Shown here one piece after another: positions 35,428 to 49,443 of a DNA stretch of 64,000 nucleotides; positions within the stretch are counted from its first letter, which is position 1; each line of letters starts with the position of its first letter. The notes beneath the pieces are model-generated. The model made no database searches, had not been told where the DNA came from, and saw only the letters and a list, made by a program, of their open reading frames with translations. Position numbers and translations under genes: made by a program. The stretch is from Ehretia macrophylla (Eukaryota; Streptophyta; Magnoliopsida; Boraginales; Ehretiaceae): contig CM075772.1 of NCBI GenBank assembly GCA_037974665.1, forward strand, positions 35,379,052 to 35,443,051. Direction: 5' to 3'.

Positions 35428-37868
35428 TGTAACACCCCGATCCCTCTCGAGATCAGGAGTTCTATCAATCAATCTAATCACAAACCAATTTCAAACCCGG
35501 GCAAAAATTTTAGGGAAAGACGGACGGAGTCTCCCTTGTTTCTAGGCAAAATGCAAAACCTGTAATAGCATATAAGTGGACCAGCACCGTGTCCAACCAT
35601 ACAAATACCTCAAGGCCATCCGAGCCTCGGTTCTCAACAATTAAACACAATAATATACATATTTCCATGTACCCAAACTATTCTAACTCTTTTCCTTTAG
35701 ACAATTACATACATGCAATGAAATTAAACTATACTAACTGAATACATAAACTTGCTTTTCAAATCACTTCAATAACCTAATAAAACTTAACTTACATTCT
35801 TTTTTAACACTAAATACAAACAACACATGAAACAAACATCTTTGCATCTTTGACAACTCAAGCCACATAACACGCAAGACAACTCTTCAAGCACGAACTT
35901 TCACGTAATCACGAACTTTCCAGCTAACAAGGCATTTCTTGAAATATGGTGGTGAGGAGTGAGTATATACAACACGTATAATCAGTGAGGGCGAGACAGT
36001 TATCGAGGTGGAGAGAAAGAAGTCGTGCAATGCAAATAAGGCAGTTAAGCACTATAATCAATAACAAAGCATTCAATATAAACGACAATACAATAACAAA
36101 TAAAGAATGCATTAACACAACCATTCAAAGCTATACCACACTTTGAAGGCTATGGTTCACTCGAGCGAGCAATGTACCGATCCTGACTTCGATGACTTTA
36201 ACGATGATGCGCCGGCTCACCCACCTTATAACTTCCGTTAGAGTACTCCGGACATACTCTGTCAATTCTACAACCCAAACTCCCTGGGCGGAAACCCAAG
36301 CGAGAAAAGGAATAGGACACGGAGCTAGAGTAACCAACACTGGCAACCCGTGGCTACCCAGATAGGCTCATCACTCACGTGCCTGACACTTATGCAATGC
36401 AATACGAGATATATACCGATAATCGAGCAAGGCACTAAAGAGCAAATCAGTAACAACATGCAATACAATAAGCAATTATAATCAATAAAGTAACAAGAAC
36501 AACACTAACAAGCATTATCAACAATTGATATACAAATTCAATCATAATCAACTTTAACAAGCATAACAAGCAATATTAAGCATTCTATAGGCATTACACT
36601 ATGAAAACACACAAAATCACAAAATGACCCCAACTTTCAAAATGCTACTACTTTCAAATGAGCCACGAGTTTTGGAAACCGACTTCACCAATCCTCCTAG
36701 GTCACCATAAGGCACGTCTAAAGACCTCGAAACCCTACTTAACCCTAAAATTCACGCAAAGCCCCGATTTTTCCCTTTGCTCGTTTGAACTACCGCTACC
36801 CTAACCAAACACCCAACCAACGCCATAACTACACCAAAAGTGCTTCCATGGCCTCCCGAGACAATGCCACCACACAAAACGAGAAAATACCAAACTTGAC
36901 CGGAACAACCCCAACATAAACCTTGACATTTTTCTCCATTTTTCCATTACACAAACAAAATAAACCACACATTTTAGCATTTAAGCATATCTAGCACCTT
37001 TCTGCATCAATAGAACGCAACTCGAAGGAAAATTTCGAACGAGGGTTTACTATTCACGTTTTTCACTATTCAATCAACATTTGAAATACAATAATCAATT
37101 TTAACCGCAGAAATTGCTAAAAACTTACAAAAGTAAGGTCTACTAACATTATAGAACATATTTCAAGCAACAAAACGAATTAAACAACATTCTATACACA
37201 ATTTCTAAAAATTAAAGTCTTGACATCATATTTTTTAATGCGCAAATAACGATGCATCCCTCACCTTAGCTGCTAATAGACGCTAGGAAAACAACGTTAG
37301 AAGCCTCAGAAACGATCCCATGCAAGCTCATGCGATGATTTGAAGATTTGAAGTTGAAAATTCTTTTTTTTTCTTTTCTCCTTGAACTCTTGGTTTTCTC
37401 TCTTTATTTTTCAGCTTTTCCTTTGTTTTTTTTATGCTATTTTATGCTTATAAAAGATGACAACAATAGTCAATGGAGAAGGCTTAGGTCAACCCGGTAA
37501 ACCAAAACAGCTATGCGCGACCTTACGAAAATGGCCATAACTTCTTCTAGAAAACTCCAATTCACGAACGGTTTGAAGCCCCAGAAACTAGACTCATAGA
37601 GCTTTCCAACCATATATAATTTGCTACCTAACTCTTCCCCAATTGGTTCAGATTTAATTCCAAAGTTGACCCAAAATTTGACTAACTTAACATGCATTTT
37701 TTTATTTCTAATCCCAAGTTTGCCCTTTATTAAACATTTCAAAAATTCCCACCTTGTTCTAGTTGGTCAATGTAGATGAAAAGTCAACTAGTTTGGTCAA
37801 AGAAGGTGAAAGGTCAATAAAATGCAATTTAAATGCTATTGAATACATGCCAGGTTCGGGGTATCACA
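35428..37868 (-). mobile_element. D: solo LTR (2,441 bp) with perfect ATAGG duplication
   Basis: Plus strand TGTAACACCCC...GGGGTATCACA, flanked by ATAGG at 35423-35427 and 37869-37873. No primer site, Gag-Pol or second LTR. Orientation is minus, judged from the donor-like TAAG|GTGAGGG (minus strand, about 37268-37258) and the order of shared LTR blocks. The middle (about 36200-36960) is nearly the same as B LTRs, but the two ends are not, so it belongs to a related yet distinct family. Small reading frames inside it have no support. Confidence 0.92.
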
Positions 37869-39806
37869 ATAGGCCTCAAAATAAAGCAACAACCAAGCAT
37901 TAAACACATCAAGCATGGCTCGCACAAAAGTCTGGCAACCAACCGCTAGGAAAACAAGGAAGTGCTATCACGGAAACACCTCCACCTGCTCCTCCTCCTC
38001 TATTACCTCAATAAGGTCTGCTTCAACTACTCATGTAAAAAAATATAGTATAAAAAGGAATGAGCAAAAACTATTGCTCAGCGAGGGCAATTGGTCTCAA
38101 GGACGGAGATGAGAGGAGTATGCAATGCAATTAATCAAGCAATTCATACAAATACCATATAGAGATACAACAAAGCCATCAACAAAGCAAGGCAAGCATT
38201 AAAACTATAAACACTCATTCAAAGGATACGGTACTCTTTTTACGAGCAATTTTCAATCACGAACTCGATGACGACGCGCCGACCCAAACCACCTTATAAC
38301 ACCAGTTTGGAATACCCCGGAAGTATCCATCAATCTACGACCCAAATCTCCCTGGGAGGCAACCCAAGCGAGAAGAGGGAATAGGACACGAAGCTAGAGC
38401 AACCAACAATGGCAACCCGAGGCTACCCAGAGAGGCCCATCACTCATGTGCCTGACACTATGCAATGCAAGACTCGATACAAGGCGATAAACGAGCAATA
38501 AAGCCACACGTGGGAGAATAACAAAGTAGGTTACTCTCGCATGCAATAGAAATAGTTGATAAGCATTTCAATCAGAATCAATTCAAACAAGTATATCAAG
38601 CAACCCTAAGCATTCTATAGGCATAATATCAAGAAAATAAGCAAAATCACAAATCGGCCCCACCTATCAAAACGCCACCATTTCCAAACGAGCCACGAGT
38701 TCTGAAAACCGACTTCACCAATACTCCTAGGTCACCATAAGGCACGTCTAAAGACCCTGAAACCCTACTTTACCTTAGAATTCAAGCAAAGTCACAATTT
38801 TTCCTTTGCTCGTTTGAACTACAACTATACCAACCAAACACCCAACCAACGCCATAATTGCACCAAAAGTGCTTCAATGGCCTCTCGAAACAATGTCAAC
38901 ACGCAAAACGAGAAAATGCCAAACTCGACCTAAACAACCCCGACTTTCACCAAGGCATATTTCCCATTTTTTCCATTACGCAACCTAAACAAACCGTACA
39001 TTTAGGCATTCTAGCATACCTAGCACATTTTCACATCAACAGAAAGCATAACAGCACAACTTCATCGTTTCAAGGGTTTACTATTCACAAATTACTATTT
39101 AATTGACATTTAAATTACAATCTCAACATTCAACCGCAAAAAATGTTAAAAAGCTATAAATACATGTTCTACAATTGACAAGGAACATTCTAGAAGCTTC
39201 AAAATGATTAAAACAACAATCTATGGATAAAATCTAAAAATCAAAAAGTTAACATACATAACATTTAAATGCGCAAATAACGTGCTTCCCTTACCTTAGG
39301 CACTCCTAGTCGCTAGGAAAACAACGTTGGACACCTCGGAAATCACCCTGCACGAGCTCACGCGAAGATTTGAATTTTTTAAGGTTGAATTTTTTTTTCT
39401 TTCCCTCTTGGTTTCGGCCTCTTCAAGTTCTGTTTTCAGCTTTTTATTTTTTTTTCTATTTTGCTTTGTTTTAAGCTTATAAGGTGATAACTTGGTCAAA
39501 AGGTCAAAGCACTTGGTCAATATAGCTTAAGTTGGTCAAATTGCCTTATTTTCATACATTTTAAGCTAAAATAAACATCACCAACTTAAGTCTAACTAAC
39601 AACAATTAAAATATAAAATTTAAGTCACCTAAATACTAGTTTTCACTATTTGCTGAGGACTAGAAAACACTCTCTAGCTATCGCTTCCGAAATGAATGCA
39701 CTTTACAACAACTAAGAAGTAACAGTTAAATCTAAAAGAATCTAAGAAAATATAATTTTTAGAATAATAAACAAGAAAATTTCACATTCCGGGCTCGGGT
39801 ATTACA
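37869..39806 (-). repeat. B1 3' LTR, proximal piece
   Basis: Continues from the ATAGG duplicate to GGGTATTACA. Hairpin GAGCAA/TTGCTC at 38062-38079. Joins the degenerate polypurine tract of B1 (39807-39819 on the minus strand). Confidence 0.9.
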
Positions 39807-39817
39807 CCTTCTCCCCT

Positions 39818-42800
39818 TTAAAACAATTGCCCCCACGCAATTCTTACCTGGTCAACAAACAACTCCGGATACTGATTCCGAACTTGGTCCTCTCTTTCCC
39901 AAGTCGCTTCCTCAAACCCATGATGATTCCACAAAACCTTTACTAACGGAATACTCTTTCTGCGAAGCTCCTGAATTTTTCGATCCACAATTCGAATCGG
40001 TTTCTCTTCATAAGACAACTTTTCTTCAATCTGCAAAGGCTCTGGTTCAAGTACATGTGAAGGATCTGGATGGTACTTCTTTAACATTGACACGTGGAAA
40101 ACATCGTGTAGTCTTGACAAACTCGGAGGTAAAGCTAACCAATAAGCCAAATGACCTACCTTTTCAGTGATCTCATACGGACCCACATACCTGGGACTAA
40201 GTTTCCCGCTCTTACCATGCCGAATCAATCCCTTTTGAAGAGAAATCTTAAGAAACACCCAATCTCCCAAATCAAACTCAAGATCCCGATAGTGCTCATC
40301 CGCATAACTCTTCTGATGACTCTGAGCTGTAAGCATACGCTGGCGAATAAGGTGAACATTATCCACCATCTTAATCATCTCAGGTACCATAGTCGGATCA
40401 ACTGTTCTCATTACTCCAACCTCTTCCCAATACAATGGGGATCTGCATTTACGACCGTACAGTGCCTCATAGGGAGCCATACCTATAGTAGATTGATAAC
40501 TATTATTGTAGGCGAACTCTGCTAAAGGCAAAAACTTCTCCCAATTATTCCCAAAGTCTAACACACATGCCCGAAGCATGTCTTCCAAGATCTTGATGGT
40601 TCTCTCAGACTGGCCATCGGTTGGTGGATGATATGCAGTACTGAAGCTCAACTTAGTTCCCATGGCATCTTGTAACTTCTGCCAAAAATGAGATCTGAAT
40701 CTAGGATCCCTATCTGACACTATACTCTATGGCACACCATGAAGTCTCACAATATTAGCAACATAAAGCTCAGCTAGCTTATCAAGGCTATCCTGTTTGT
40801 TTACGGGAATAAAATGTGTAACTTTAGTCAAGCGGTCCACAACAACCCAAACAGAATCACATCCTCTCGGAGATCTAGGAAGATCGGTCACAAGGTCCAT
40901 TGTTATATGCACCCACTTCTATTGCGGAATTGACAACGGCTGCAGAAGCTCGGCTGGCCTCTGATGCGCAACTTTAACCCTCTGACAAGTCAAACATCTG
41001 GATATATACCAAGCAATCTCCATCTTCATATTGTTCTACCAGAAGTGTTGTTTCAGATCTCTATACATCTTAGTACTGCCCGAGTGAATCGTATATCTCG
41101 AATTATGTGTCTCGGACAGAATCTCATTCTTCAAAGTCGGATCACCAGGAACACATACTCTATCCCTGAATCTGAAGATACCATCTGCATGTAATTTAAA
41201 CTCTGACTCTCCCCAATTTGATTTTTCTTGGATTTTCAAGATGTGAGGATCAGTCTTCTGAGCCTCTCTGATATGTGCTAGCAACGCTGACTGAATCTGC
41301 AAACTAGTAAATCGAATCCCTACCTCAGTAGCTTTTGGCTTCCATGAACAAATTTCTTCCAAAGTCTCCCAATCCTTGATAATTAAGCTTGCAACAGTAG
41401 ACTTTCGGCTCAAAGCATCAGCAACAACATTTTCTTTACCTGGCACGTAGTTTATAGAGCAATTGTAACCACTTAATAGCTCTAGCCATCTCCGCTGCCT
41501 CATATTCAGATCCTTTTGTGAAAACAAATACTTGAGACTCTTGTGGTCAGTAAAAATTTCAAATCTGCTACCCCACAAGTAATGACGCCACTTCTTCAAA
41601 GCAAACACAACTGTAGCTAACTCAAGATCATGTGTAGGGTAATTGACTTCATATGATTTCAACTTCCTCAAAGCATTAGCAATTACCTTACCATTCTGCA
41701 TTAAAACACAGCCCAAACCTTCTTTAGATGCATCACTGTAAACAACAAATTTTTCTGTTCCCTTAGGTAAAGCTAGTATAGGAGTTGTAGTTAGTCTCTT
41801 ATTCAATTCTTGGAAACTGGATTCATATTTGGCATCCCAGTTATAAGTAACTTTCTTTCTAGTCAACTGGCTTAAAGGCCTAGAAATTTTGGAAAAGTAT
41901 TTATCAAACCTCCAGTAATAACCTGCCAACCCAAGAAAACTCCAAATCTCTGACACCGTTTCAGGTCTCTTCTAGGACGAAACAACTTCAATCTTAGCTG
42001 GGTCTACTGAAATTCCTTGATCTGAAATGATATGGCCTAGAAAAGATATATGATTCAACTAGAATTCACACTTGCTGAATTTAGCAAAAAGCCTGCTTTC
42101 TTGCAAAGTCTGTAGCACAATCTTCAAATGTTGTTCATGTTCAGCCTCGTTCTTCGAGTACACTAAAATGTCGTCAATAAAGATTACGACAAACTGATCA
42201 AGATAAGGTCGAAAGACCCTCTGCATTAAGTCCATGAATGTGGCTGGTGCATTTGTCAATCCAAACGGTAACACAACAAATTCATAGTGGCCATATCTAG
42301 TCCTGAATGCCGTCTTTGGTATATCGTCATTCCGAATCCTGAGTTGATAGTAACCCTGCCTCAAGTCAAATTTAGAGTAAACACTCGCACCCTGCAACTG
42401 GTCAAACAATTCTTCAATCAACGGAAGGGGGTATTTGTTCTTAATCGTGACTTGATTAAGTCCCCTGTAATCAATACATAACCGTAGCGTGCCGTCTTTC
42501 TTTCTCACAAACAACACAGGCGCACCCCACGGCGAAGAACTAGGTTATATAAACCCTTTTTCAAGCAAGTTCTGAAGCTGAATTTTTAATTCCTGAAGTT
42601 CAGCCGATGCCATTCTATAAGGACTTCTAGAAATTGGCGCAGTGCCTGGCACAAGATCAATCACAAATTCAATCTCCCTATCCGGTGGTAACCCCGGTAA
42701 TTACTCGGGAAATATACCAGGGAAGTCTTTAACAATCGGAACCTCATTCAAATGCAACTTATCAGTAGGCTGATTGATCAAATAAGCTAAGTAAGCTTCA

Positions 42801-45800
42801 CAACCCTTATTCAACAACTTAGAAGTCTTGATCGATGATAAAAGAAGAATTCGGGCAGCCCTGCAGTTCCCAACAATCTCCAGTACCAGTAGGTCAGGAA
42901 CCTGAAGATAAACAATCTTTGTTCTACAATCCAACTAAGCATAGTATTTCCCTAACCAATCTATTCCCAAAATAATTTCAAAGTCATTGAATAGCGTATA
43001 ATTAAATCAGTAGGAAATTTATGGTTCTCAATGCATATATCACAAGATTTGCAAATAGACTCTGTAACAAATTTTGCACCCAAAGGCGTACTAACTTCAA
43101 CTTCATGCGGTAGTTTATCAATGCAAACATTCACAGATCGTGCACATGCATGAGTTATAAACGAATGTGTAGCTTCGGGATCAATCAAAACTTTAACTGG
43201 CTGAGTATTGAGAAGAAAGGTACCTTCCACTATAGCTGTAGTATCGGGTAGCTCCTCTGCATCCAGTGCAAAGACCCTAGCCTGAACCCTCTGTGCTGGA
43301 CCTGCACCTGTAGCCCTATTCTGAACACCCTGGCCTCCAATACGGCCCTGAACATCCTTATTCTTAGGGCAGTCTTTCATCCTATGGTCATCACTTCCAT
43401 AACCAGTGCATTTACCACTCTTTCTCCAACAATTAGCATCAATATGCCCCGATCGATTACAAAAGTTACACTGCTGATTTTGCCTTACACCAGTGTTTCC
43501 TATAGGTGTGGGGGCTCTGGTAGTAGTAGGAACTGTACCTCCCTGCTGGGGTCTAGTCACAGTTGGCCCCCCTGAATCTGATGCTGAGGCTGATATGGAC
43601 GTTGTTGAGGAACCTGCGCAGAAGTCTGATACTGCCTCGACTGACTCTGGCTGCTCTTGCCCAAATACTGCTTCTTACTCGGCTGACCACTCTAAGCTAT
43701 CATCTCAGCCTTTCGTTTCTCAAACTTCGAGGCTGCTTGGAATGCCTCGGGAAAAGTAGTATAGGTCTGCCCAGTCAAATGCAACTGTATGTCCATTCTC
43801 AGCCCACGAACAAACCTATGAATCATCTTCCTAGCCGGTCGTACCTGTGACGCCCGGGATTTTAGCCGTACATTTATTTACTGTTGCATCTATTGTTTGC
43901 GCATTTCCTTCTGTGCTTTATTAACTGTCTTCTTTAGCTACTATTCATCCCGTTTTCAAACTATATTCTATTAGTGAATTAGCATTTTTATTAAATCACA
44001 TTAATTGTTAGAGGAGTGGGAAAAATGTGCAATTGAGCTAGAGGCGATAGGAGAGCTCGTTTAGAAAATGTGTTTAGTAGTTAAGTGAATAGTATTACGT
44101 AACAAACTTAGAGATTTAAATAACTAACATTACTTTTCACCTTAGGCTCGTTTTTAAGTTAATAACGCGCATTCTAGTGACCTTTTAAATACCCAAACTT
44201 GACCTCACCTCAACTTAAGCTTAGATAATTCACCTAAGCTCATTAAAACACAAAAAAAAAGAGAACAAATGTGCAGGAATTACTGTAGCAGGGCCGAAAA
44301 TACCAAAGGAGAAGGAAAAGAGGAGATTTTGCTTCAACAACCTTGCATCTTGAGCTCCCAACTTGATCTTGGGAAGGTTTTGAGCATCCTAGGGCCTTCA
44401 ACAAGCTTCCTTGTCTTCAAAAATTGTGAGGGAGATCCATTTTATTATTTTTAAAGTTTATGTTCGTATGTTGAATTTTCTTGATTTGTCAATTATAGCT
44501 ATAAAACTTGTTATGAATGGTTATTATGAGTACATTAGAGCCTATAGAGTTAACTTTCATAGCTTGATAAGGAATTCCATGGTTGAATGTAGAGATTGAA
44601 GGAAGAAGACGATGAATAGTGCCTAGAATTAGGATTTTGAGAAAAATTGCTAATTAGCTTAAATTGAGGCTTCAATTAGGTTCTCTAGATCCTAGTGAAG
44701 TTAGTTGAAAAGCCCCGTGAGGTTGAATCACTCGAAACCGAACTTAATTACATAAATAGCCGACTTTAAAAAGAGGACTTTTTTCGTTGAGCAATCCGGG
44801 CAAGTTTGGGCATTGATTCGGGTATCCTTGAGCTAAGGAAGCACCTTTGGTGCTTTCGTTTCGCGGAAATGGGGTTCGGTTAGTATAGTTGTAGTTCAAA
44901 CCCGTTTGGAACTCTTGAACTATGCATAGGAGAAAGAAAACTCGGTTAAAGAAAGGGGAAAAAGTAATTTTGGCTATATTTGATGTAATTGGCACTTGTA
45001 TTTAAGTTATCTTGTATTGTATTGAATATTTAGGATATAATTAAGCTATTTGAGTAGATTGTGGGAATTAATTGTGTTGATTGCTTCTTTTGGAATCTTT
45101 AAGCTAATCTCGTGCTTATGTGAACGTATTTCATGCTTATATGTGAGGGCGGTCTACTTTGTCGTCCCTCTTATGTGTTATGTGATATATTGATTGCTTG
45201 TGACTTGTCTCGGGGTTGCGCAACCTTTTTCAGACATGGTAGCATCGAGAAACACGGGCGGCGTCGGGCTTGCCGTGCTCCCTCGACTACCATAGTGCCC
45301 ATTCATTTTCTCGCTGAGGCATACTCCACTACTCCAGAGGCGTGGTTCACCTGCTGGGCATGGACCTACCTCAAGAGAAAGGGTCGTAGGATCGGGATAC
45401 ATCCGGAGTATCCCAATTGTTGGCGTTTGGGGTTTGCCGGAATGTTCGTGATGCTCGTGGTTCATGGCTCGTGGATGAAGACTTGGAAGTGGAACCGTAT
45501 CCTTTTTAAAGTGATTAATCACTTGGCTTATTGTCTTGTTAGTTTATGTGGCTTGTATATGTTTTCTTGTGTTGCATATCATATTGCACGTTGGCATGTT
45601 GCATCACCTCCCTCACTGGGCAACTTAGTTGCTCACTCCTCATTTAATATGTTTCAGGTGAAGCTAAGGTGAATCCTCAGCTGATAGAAGAAGAGCAAGA
45701 AGTGTTAGTTAAGCAATTTCGGTGACTTCTTGTGTGATAAGGTTGTCTAAAATGAGAAGCTTGCGTGGAGTTGTTGTTGATTGCCTTTTTGTGACCTTGG

Positions 45801-46848
45801 GTTCTTGAGTATAAATGGTGAATGTAATAATTTGTAATATTGTATGTTGGATATAAAGTGGAATGACATGTAATAATCCATAGTAAACTTATTCTTTTGC
45901 ATGCTTGTGTGATTAACAAACTTGGAAGTAGAACTTGGCTATTGTTGTATCTAACTACCTATAGTTAAAATTAGAAATGCTTTGCTTGCTTGTGTGTTAT
46001 ATGTAATTGTTGTTCCAAGGCTCGGATAGCCTTGTGATCGCGGGTGGCCCATAAAAATCTTGGAGGATTGGTTATAAGAGTTGCTGTTTGTGGATCTAGC
46101 ATCATGGGTGTCTTTGTGCAGGTACCAGTTTAGTCCTATAAACAGGGGAGACTCCGTCCGTTTTCCCCTAAATTTTGTGTTTGGGGGTTGGAATTTGGTG
46201 AGAATAGCATGATAAATAGGAGTCCTGGTCTCATGAGGGATCGGGGCGTTACAGTACCAACTCGGGCATATACCTCGACAGGCTAACAAACCTAGCCTCA
46301 TATTGTACAACAGTCATGTTTCCCTGCTTCAGGGCCACAAACTCATCTTCCCGCCTTTCCATAGCCATCTCGGGAATATACTTGTCTTGAAACTCACTCA
46401 CAAAATCATCGCACAAATGCGGTACATCCTCACAGTCCCACCTCCTCCTGACAGTATTCCACCACTGCTCTGCATCACCCTCAAACAGGAATGACGCATA
46501 ATCTATTCTTGCCTCATCAGTGTACCTCAAAGCGGTGAAAATTTTCTCAACACGATTAATCCATTTCTCGGCTGCCTCATCATCTGGCTCTTCGAAGAAC
46601 TTACCCGGCTCGTGCCTCAGGAATTTCTCTAACTGGTTATTCTCAACCCTATACCCCTGTCCACCAGGATTAGCTTGATTTCCATGGGGATTGTTATTCC
46701 TATCCTGCCTCTGCTCATTCAGTACCCGGGTAATCCGGTCAACTACTGTAGTCATAGTAGCCATAAACTGCTCAGGCAACGGTTGCTGCCCCTGTTCTGC
46801 TACCTCTTCATCTGCCCCTAGACCTTGAGTACCACGACGTGGCGGCAT
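39818..46848 (-). pseudogene. B1 Gag-Pol polyprotein, degenerate and interrupted by solo LTR E
   Basis: Reads leftward from the ATG at 46848 (MPPRRGTQG) to TAA at 39818-39820. Gag capsid part 46259-46848, cut by E, resuming at 43845. Zinc knuckles about 43390-43480 intact in sequence; protease with DPEATHSF (about 43170); reverse transcriptase with FIDD (about 42170-42185); RNase H about 41360-41780; integrase finger about 40970-41110 and core about 40600-40900; GPY/F-like and chromodomain-like tail 39840-40220. Breaks include stops near 43694 (Glu), 42936 (Gln), 42703 (Glu), 42548 (Gln) and 40730 (Gln), and Trp-to-stop changes near 42060, 41973, 41037 and 40920; a small deletion lies near 43000. 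Long segments remain open (for example 41036-41956 and 39818-40720), so decay is milder than in C. Confidence 0.93.
43846..46253 (+). mobile_element. E: solo LTR (2,408 bp) with perfect GTACC duplication
   Basis: TGTGACGCCCGGG...GATCGGGGCGTTACA, flanked by GTACC at 43841-43845 and 46254-46258, inside B1 gag. No primer site or coding region. It has the hairpin GGGCAAC-TTA-GTTGCTC (45618-45634), acceptor-like GTTTCAG (ends 45657), an acidic frame to TGA near 45725 and a weak donor-like TTGTGAGGG (44424-44432). A 179-codon frame at 45133-45672 spans the hairpin but overlaps an opposing frame and has no recognisable domain, so it is not called. Confidence 0.92.
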
Positions 46849-47161
46849 AGTAGCAATTCATAATAGCTGGCAGCATATAAAAGCAGTTTATAGACAGAAA
46901 TATATCACATAAGATTAGATAACACTCAAGTCAATAACAATCAAACATTCTAACACGCAATTCACATAACACAAGATTGACATGCCAAACTAATTCACTT
47001 TAAACACATAAGCACTCTAAGTTCACAAAGTCATGCTAGAACATTTTCTTTTCACTTAGCAATCATACAATAACATTCTAGCATTTTGGACCTTTACCCC
47101 ACAGACCGAGAAACATATCCCAGCTCATGCAAGACTATCATGCTCTGATACCACCTAAAGA
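46849..47161 (-). other. B1 leader with primer binding site
   Basis: A-rich leader matching B0 and B2. Primer site complement GCTCTGATACCA at 47142-47153, eight bases from the LTR. Confidence 0.9.
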
Positions 47162-49443
47162 TGTCACGCCCCGACCCGACCCCGCAAAAGGCCAAGCCCG
47201 GACCCGAAACACGGACGGAGTCTCCTCTGTACCGCGGACGATCCGAAACCCTAAAATCAACATAGTACATATGAAAGCCATAAAACAATTAAAACAAGCC
47301 GACTTTCTTTCAAATCATACATCCTCTTATTAACCAACTTCCCAAACCAAAATGCCATGCATACTGCACAAGTATTTATGCCACTAAACATTTTACAATT
47401 AGTATGCAATACTTTACTAGTCATATGAGTATAACTTTAGAATCTTTAAACCTTTACAATAAAAACCATTAAGGTCTCAAAATAGAACTACATACAAGGC
47501 TATAAGCCCCAAAATAAAGCTACAACCAGGCATTAAACACATCAAGCATGGCTCACACAAAAGTCTGGCAACCAACCACCAGCAAAGCAAAGAAGTGCTA
47601 TCACGGAAACACCTCCACCTGCTCCTCCTCCTCTATTACCTCAATAGGGTCTGCTTCAACTACTCCTGTAAAAAAAATATAGTATAGAAAGGAATAAGCA
47701 AAAACTATTGCTCAGCGAGGGCAATTGGTCTCAAGGACGGAGATGAGAGGAGTATGCAATGCAATTAATCAAGCAATTCATACAAATACCATATAGAGAT
47801 ACAACAAAGCCATCAATAAAGCAAGGCAAGCATTAAAACTATAAACACTCATTCAAAGGATACGGTACTCTTTTCAGGAGCAACTTTTAATCACGAACTC
47901 GATGACGATGCGCCGGCCTAAACCACCTTATAACACCAGTTTGGAATACCCTGGAAGTATCCATCAATCTACGACCCAAATCTCCCTGGGAGGCAACCCA
48001 AGCAAGAAGAGGGAATAGGACACGGAGCTAGAGCAACCAATACTGGCAACTCGAGGCTACCCAGAGAGGCCCATCACTCACGCGCCTGACACTATGCAAT
48101 GCAAGACTCGATACAAGGCAATAAACGAGCAATAAAGACACACGTGGGAGAATAACAAAGTAGGTTACTCTCTCACGCAATAGCAACTGTTGATAAGCAT
48201 TTCAATCAGAATCAATTCAAACAAGTATATCAAGCAACCCTAAGCATTCTATAGGCATAATATCAAGAAAACAAGAAAAATCAGAAATCGGCCCCAACTA
48301 TCAAAACACTACCATTTCCAAACGAGCCACGAATTCTGGAAACTGACTTTGCCAATCCTCCTAGGTCAACATAAGGCACGTCTAAAGACCCCAAAACCCT
48401 ACTTAACCCTAGAATTCACGAAAAGTCCCGATTTTCCCCCTTTGCTCGTTTGAACTACAACTATACCAACCAAATACCCAACCAATGCCATAATCGCACC
48501 AAAAGTGCTTCCATGGCCTCCTGAAACAATGCCAACACGCAAAACGAAAAAATGCTAAACTCGACCTAAACGACCCCGACTTTCACCAAGGCATGTTTCC
48601 CGTTTTTTCCATTACGCAACCTAAACAAACCATGCATTTAGGCATTCTAGCATACCTAGCACATTTTCACATCAACAGAAAGCATAACAGCGCAACTTCA
48701 TCATTTCAAGGGTTTACTATTCATAAATTACTATTCAATTGACATTTAAATTACAATCTCAACATTCAACCGCAGAAAATGTTAAAAAGCTATAAATACA
48801 TGTTCTACAATTGTCAAGGAACATTCTAGAAGCTTCAAAATGATTAAAACAACAATCTACGGATAAAATCTAAAAATCAAAAAGTTGATATACATAACAT
48901 TTAAATGCGCAAATAACGTGCTTCCCTCACCTTAGGCACTCTTAGTCGCTAGGAAAACAACGCTGGATGGCTCGGTAACAACCCCGCACGAGCTCACGCG
49001 AAGATTTGAATTTTTGAAGGTTGAATTTTTTTTTTCTTTCCCTCTTGGTTTCGGCCTCTTCAAGTTCTATTTTTAGCTTTTATTTTTTTTTTATTTTGCT
49101 TTGTTTTAAGCTTATAAGGTGATAACTTGGTCAAAAGGTCAAAGCACTTGGTCAATATAGCTTATGTTGGTCAAATTGCCTTATTTTCATGCATTTTTAA
49201 GCTAAAATAAACATCACCGATTTAATTCTAGCCAGCAACAATTAAAATATAAAATTTAAGTCACCTAAATACTAGTTTCCACTATTTGCTGAGGAGTAGA
49301 AAACACTCTCTAGCTATCGCTCCCAAAATGCAATGCACTTTGCAACAACTAAGAAGTAACAGTTAAATCTAAAAAAATCTAAGAAAATATAATTTTCAGA
49401 ATAATAAACAAGAAAATTTCACATTCCGAGCTCGGGTATTACA
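47162..49443 (-). repeat. B1 5' LTR (2,282 bp)
   Basis: TGTCACGCCCC...GGGTATTACA on the plus strand. Hairpin at about 47696-47713 with one arm changed (AAGCAA). Ends directly against the TGTCA that starts the B2 LTR. Confidence 0.92.

Larger units (their letters stand above)
35082..49443 (-). mobile_element. B1: Ty3/gypsy element in reverse orientation, nested in the 5' LTR of B2
   Basis: 3' LTR 35082-39806 (split by solo LTR D), Gag-Pol 39818-46848 (split by solo LTR E), leader and primer site 46849-47161, 5' LTR 47162-49443. Flanked by TGTCA at 35077-35081 and 49444-49448. Length without D and E is about 9.5 kb. Its two LTRs (about 2,279 and 2,282 bp) share bases that separate them from the B2 LTRs. 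Confidence 0.9.

Noticed and set aside
45133..45672. 179-codon open frame in solo LTR E
   Set aside because: It lies wholly inside an LTR, spans the conserved hairpin, overlaps an opposing 114-codon frame, and shows no domain. Chance frame.
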